Assembly: GCA_943737045.1 (NCBI GenBank)
Contig: CALSFV010000042.1
Span: 440,001-504,000, forward strand
Direction of reading: 5' to 3'
DNA: 64,000 nt
DNA from: Parapristionchus giblindavisi
Taxonomy: Eukaryota; Nematoda; Chromadorea; Rhabditida; Diplogasteridae
Both the position numbers and the translations under genes were made by a program. Below the pieces are notes generated by a model. It ran no database searches, had not been told where the DNA came from, and was given only the letters and a program-made list of their open reading frames with translations. The first letter of the stretch is position 1. Each line of letters starts with the position of its first letter. Below are positions 61,301 to 64,000 of the stretch, piece after piece.

Positions 61301-63992
61301 TCCTGCTAGCATATGTAGATGGGGGGTCAAAACATGGGGTATCCACAAGTAATATCATTCGGTCTCTACTGCTCTGTTCTATGATCTACCATACCCATAC
61401 GTTTTCATACCCTCGCAATGCGAGGATTGACCCACTATATAAGGTCCCATCTTAGGCCACTTGATAAAAAAAGGGAAGCTATAATGACGATTTTTAAGCA
61501 AAAATAACGAATTTTGTGAATCGACCCACCCTATTTCGAGAATTGACCTACTATATAAAAATAAACGGCGAGGGTACCGAAAATGTATGGTTCCATAACC
61601 TCGGTGCCCTCACAGGATTGACTTTTTGAACGAGAGAGTGTGTAAAAAGTGAAGAGTCTGCCTTTTCATGACTTTAAAAGTGGAGCACAAGTCCTGGTGA
61701 ATCGAGGTTTCTGATCTTGAACTTGATCATTGTGCGAATTATGTTATTGCTACTCCCAAAAGAGTTACTCCTTCGAATGCTTCAAATACGAATACGAGCG
61801 AATGTGATAACTTATAATAGCCGAGTTGAAGAGATAATCAATATGGTCCACCGTACCTATTCCTGATGTACGCCGATGTGGCGGCGGTGCAGGGTCGTTT
61901 CTCGGCGGAGGGACCAGAGCAAGACGTCGTCGACGATGATGATGAGGAAGATGACGATGAGGACGATGAGGGACCACCCGGACTGCCCACCGCTACCGTA
62001 CCCTGGGCGGTCGCGGCGAGACCGTCGCAGCGTCGCTTCAGCGCTTGCCGCGAGGCGATTGGCGACTGACTGCGGGCACTGGAAAAGAGGAATGATTAGA
62101 CAAAAATACGTCGAGACATAGCGGCCGAAACACCATAGGGCACATTATTAGCTAACTATATATTTTAAAAATTTACATTCAAAGTGCACGCATACTTATT
62201 CTTGTACATCTATTGATATTATTAATTTAATTTAAAGACACACCCGGCTATTTTTAGAGTATTGCCGGAGCGGAGAGTTCACAAATAACCTCGGGGTGTG
62301 CCTTTAATGGAGCTCAAAAATGGAGCTCAAAAATAGAGGTAAAAAAATGGAGCTCAAAAACGGCACCTCATGAGCCGCTTTCTCGTCGGCGACGCCGTCG
62401 GACTCGGACTGGGCGAGTAGGAGATGTTCGGGCGGACGATCTTCTGCGTCGACGGCGAATAGCATTGCTGCAACAGAAATCAATAATTTATGTAAAGTTT
62501 AAAAATTCAATAAATTCGAATCTACAAAGCAAATTCTTTCGACTCTGGTATGAGCAATTGCATAGACGAATGAGACGGTCCAAACATCAAGTAAGAACTG
62601 TTCCTAACGAGGGAACAGTATCCTCCCCGGATGAATATACAAGGATGAATCTAAGGATACTTAAACAATGACAGTATTAGTCTAAAGTAAGTATAAAGTC
62701 TAAACTATTAAGCCAAAAAGCAGTGGCAAGTAAGTTTCACCACCCGCACCCACCTAGGGTAGTTACACCTACACCTAGGGTACCTACCCACAAAGGGTAC
62801 TTAACCAGTGACTTAATCATTAAGTGATAAGTCTTAGTCTATTAAGACTTAACCAGTGGCAAGCATACATTTTCGAGCACCCACATTGTGAGTGAGCACT
62901 TTTTGTTGATGCGGTCAGTTTTGAAACTCGAGACCCATCTAGAAATATGCGGGAGATCGAGATTAGTAAGAATCACCTAAGATCGGGTCAGTTTTGAGTA
63001 CTTGAGATGTAGATCGGGTCAGTTTTGTTCTAATTTCGGGTCAGTTTATAATTCGCAAAAACAACTGATTGTGAGTGGGGCGAAAATGTATGGTGGCAAG
63101 TAAGTTACAACACTCGACTTAAACAATGACTGTATTAGTCTAAAGTAAGTATAAAGTATTAGTCTAAATTATCAAGCCTAAAAGCAATGGCAAGTAAGTT
63201 TCACCACACCCGCACCCACCATAGGTCGAAAAGTTGTTACAAAGTACCAAGCCTGACCGAATTTTAGGCCAAAATATGGCAAAAATCGAAAAACCTGACC
63301 GCATTTTGAAAACTGATAACCTAGCTATTCGACCTATGGTCTAAAGTACTAAGACTCAACCAGTGGCAGATAAGTTTCACCACTCGCACATATAATACCT
63401 TGGCACTGTCGCTCATGCGCGTCGGCGACGGCGAACACGACTGCGGGAAGAAGGCGTTCGAGGTGAGGATGGAGATGGGCTCGGAGAGCGAGGCGCCTGA
63501 TGGGGGGATTTATTGATTGATTTATTATTTTATTAATTATTTTATTCTAATTTAATTATTCTATAAAGCAACAATATATTCATAAACAAACTACTGGCAA
63601 AGAGTTTCGATTTTGATTTTGGGACGATTTATTTACTTATATAAAATTTAAAATGTTAAATCAGAGGTAAATTATAGCATTTTCCTAGAAATAATTACAA
63701 GTTCGCAACTACCACAGAATACTGAATCAAAAAGATTCAAGGACTCAAAAAAAATTGCTCCCCCTCTCAAGTTATTGTAGACATAGGTCGAAAAGTATGT
63801 TACAAAGTACCAAGCCTGACCGGATATTGAGCCAAATTTGCCAAAAATCGAAAACCTGACCGGATTTTGAAAACCGATAACCTAGCTATTCGACAAATGA
63901 TTGTAGACGATGAACATACCTAGCAAGCCGCCTCCCGCCAACGCTGGCAGCAGTCCCGCAGCTGAAGCCGTGCGTCGACGAAACGTCGACTG
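58330..63992 (-). CDS. PABIR/FAM122-like PP2A regulator, 5' end outside the window
   Basis: Nine exons, 5' to 3': 63992-63920, 63496-63399, 62467-62367, 62078-61857, 60861-60712, 60540-60478, 60109-60022, 59473-59261, 58497-58330; 391 residues to the stop, in frame throughout. The start lies past the right edge, since 63,992 follows an acceptor. Family marks in order: FRRRTASAAGLL (like the RRSNSAPLI block), QCYSPSTQKIVRP with SYSPSPSPTASPTRKRL, and ARSQSPIASRQALKRRC, a likely nuclear-localisation and phosphorylation region. Animal FAM122 proteins bind and inhibit PP2A-B55. The B55-binding helix that should lie between the first two blocks is not seen here; a Ser/Pro-rich exon takes its place. 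A long Ser run, a Pro/Glu run (PDPEPEPEPAD) and an acidic tail follow. Most of it looks disordered. Confidence 0.72.
58576..58692. mobile_element. Family D palindrome, copy 10
   Basis: AAAGCACACCACGAGCTAAT to GCAAATTAGCTAACAAGG with CTCTGGCAATACTCTGTCG core; last intron of the PABIR-like gene. Confidence 0.7.
58740..59190. mobile_element. Inverted repeat of TTTTCATCTGGATTG
   Basis: Arms GCTCGCGGAAAGCAATCCAG near 58,700 and its complement near 59,150, and inner AAAATGCAGCRGGGCAATAC (58,773) against its complement (59,075). Total about 470 bp, no coding capacity. Both arms give short open frames, which are mirror images. Confidence 0.7.
59576..59695. mobile_element. Family B element, copy 7
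   Basis: CATAGGTCGAATAGC to TTTTCGACATATG, flanks ATGACAAA and ACGACAAA (7 of 8). Confidence 0.85.
59780..59899. mobile_element. Family D palindrome, copy 11
   Basis: TTAAAGGTACACCTCGG to CTATGTGCCTTTAA with CTCTGACAATGCTCTCTCG core. Confidence 0.75.
60272..60434. mobile_element. Family F element, copy 3
   Basis: CATACGTGGGC to CCCACGTATG with exact 8-bp duplication AATACTAC (60,264-60,271 and 60,435-60,442). Confidence 0.9.
60893..60993. mobile_element. Family E palindrome, copy 3
   Basis: ATGCATCGTTACATTTGCC to TATAACGATGCAT; about 30 bp from the acceptor of exon 5 of the PABIR-like gene, so it may include its branch region. Confidence 0.85.
60994..61857. repeat. Local duplication in PABIR-like intron 4
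   Basis: GATTGACTTTTTGAACGAGA through CACAAGTCCTGGTGAATCGA occurs at 61,020-61,115 and 61,616-61,710, and similarity continues to the exon 4 donor (GTCCACCGTACC against GTCTACCGTACA). A family A element separates the copies. Confidence 0.75.
61396..61589. mobile_element. Family A element, copy 10
   Basis: CATACGTTTTCATACCC to GGGTACCGAAAATGTATG; no clear target duplication. Confidence 0.85.
62118..62232. repeat. Dispersed repeat GCGGCCGAARCACCATAGGG, copy 2
   Basis: Matches 26,908-27,025, including GCACATTATTAGCTAAC and the AT-rich end ATATTATTAATTTAATT. Confidence 0.65.
62233..62309. mobile_element. Family D element, copy 12, centre deleted
   Basis: TTAAAGACACACCCGGCT to CTCGGGGTGTGCCTTTAA with the left inner arm missing. 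Confidence 0.65.
62864..63092. mobile_element. Family A-like element with different interior
   Basis: CATACATTTTCGAGCACCCAC to GGGGCGAAAATGTATG, exact 8-bp duplication GTGGCAAG (62,856-62,863 and 63,093-63,100). The ends match family A but the interior carries CGGGTCAGTTTTGA modules, so it is a sister family sharing the same ends. Confidence 0.85.
63221..63338. mobile_element. Family B element, copy 8
   Basis: CATAGGTCGAAAAG to CTAGCTATTCGACCTATG, opposite orientation to copy 7. Confidence 0.82.
63782..63899. mobile_element. Family B element, copy 9
   Basis: CATAGGTCGAAAAG to CTAGCTATTCGACAAATG; exact 8-bp duplication ATTGTAGA at 63,774-63,781 and 63,900-63,907. Confidence 0.9.
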
Positions 63993-64000
63993 CTGCAAAT

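Overview
The window is nuclear DNA of a nematode, most like a rhabditid or diplogastrid (Pristionchus-type). The evidence is many short exons of about 60-150 bases with canonical GT/AG introns and TTTCAG acceptors, splice-acceptor-like sequences ending exactly at several start codons (as in spliced-leader trans-splicing), nematode-type gene families, and very dense short palindromic transposons. The placement is inferred from the sequence only. There are no bacterial, CRISPR or operon features.

Left part (1-12.3 kb): a 12-exon arylacetamide-deacetylase-like serine hydrolase on + (403 aa). Its 4.8 kb third intron holds a complete 13-exon PP1-type phosphatase gene on the opposite strand (376 aa). 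Middle (13.9-34.9 kb): one 39-exon gene on + for an acidic, repeat-built protein of 1,654 aa that I do not recognise; 21 consecutive exons are multiples of three, and several are clear duplicates. Its last three exons are tandemly duplicated downstream (about 35.5-41.4 kb) as a decaying copy that also carries a six-unit 203 bp satellite. Right part (41.6-64 kb), all on -: an 18-exon type II membrane protein with about eight LDL-receptor class A repeats, resembling the nematode oocyte proteins EGG-1/EGG-2 (588 aa); a 19-exon FAD-dependent fumarate reductase (541 aa) with a signal peptide and a C-terminal HGEL; and the 3' nine exons of a PABIR/FAM122-like gene running off the right edge. For the five complete gene models the joined exons keep frame from start to stop.

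The most interesting layer is the transposon landscape. At least five short families (called A, B, F, G, H here) have termini starting CATA and 8-bp target-site duplications (hAT-like). Two others (C, D) start TTAAAGG. Family A has inserted at or beside 3' splice sites of the 39-exon gene three times. In two cases the target duplication copied the acceptor itself, so splicing could survive, and in one of these the redundant upstream acceptor has lost its AG. The tandem gene copy preserves one of these sites empty. Elements are nested up to three deep. A heptamer, AAAGATC/GATCTTT, is spread through the introns of almost every gene.
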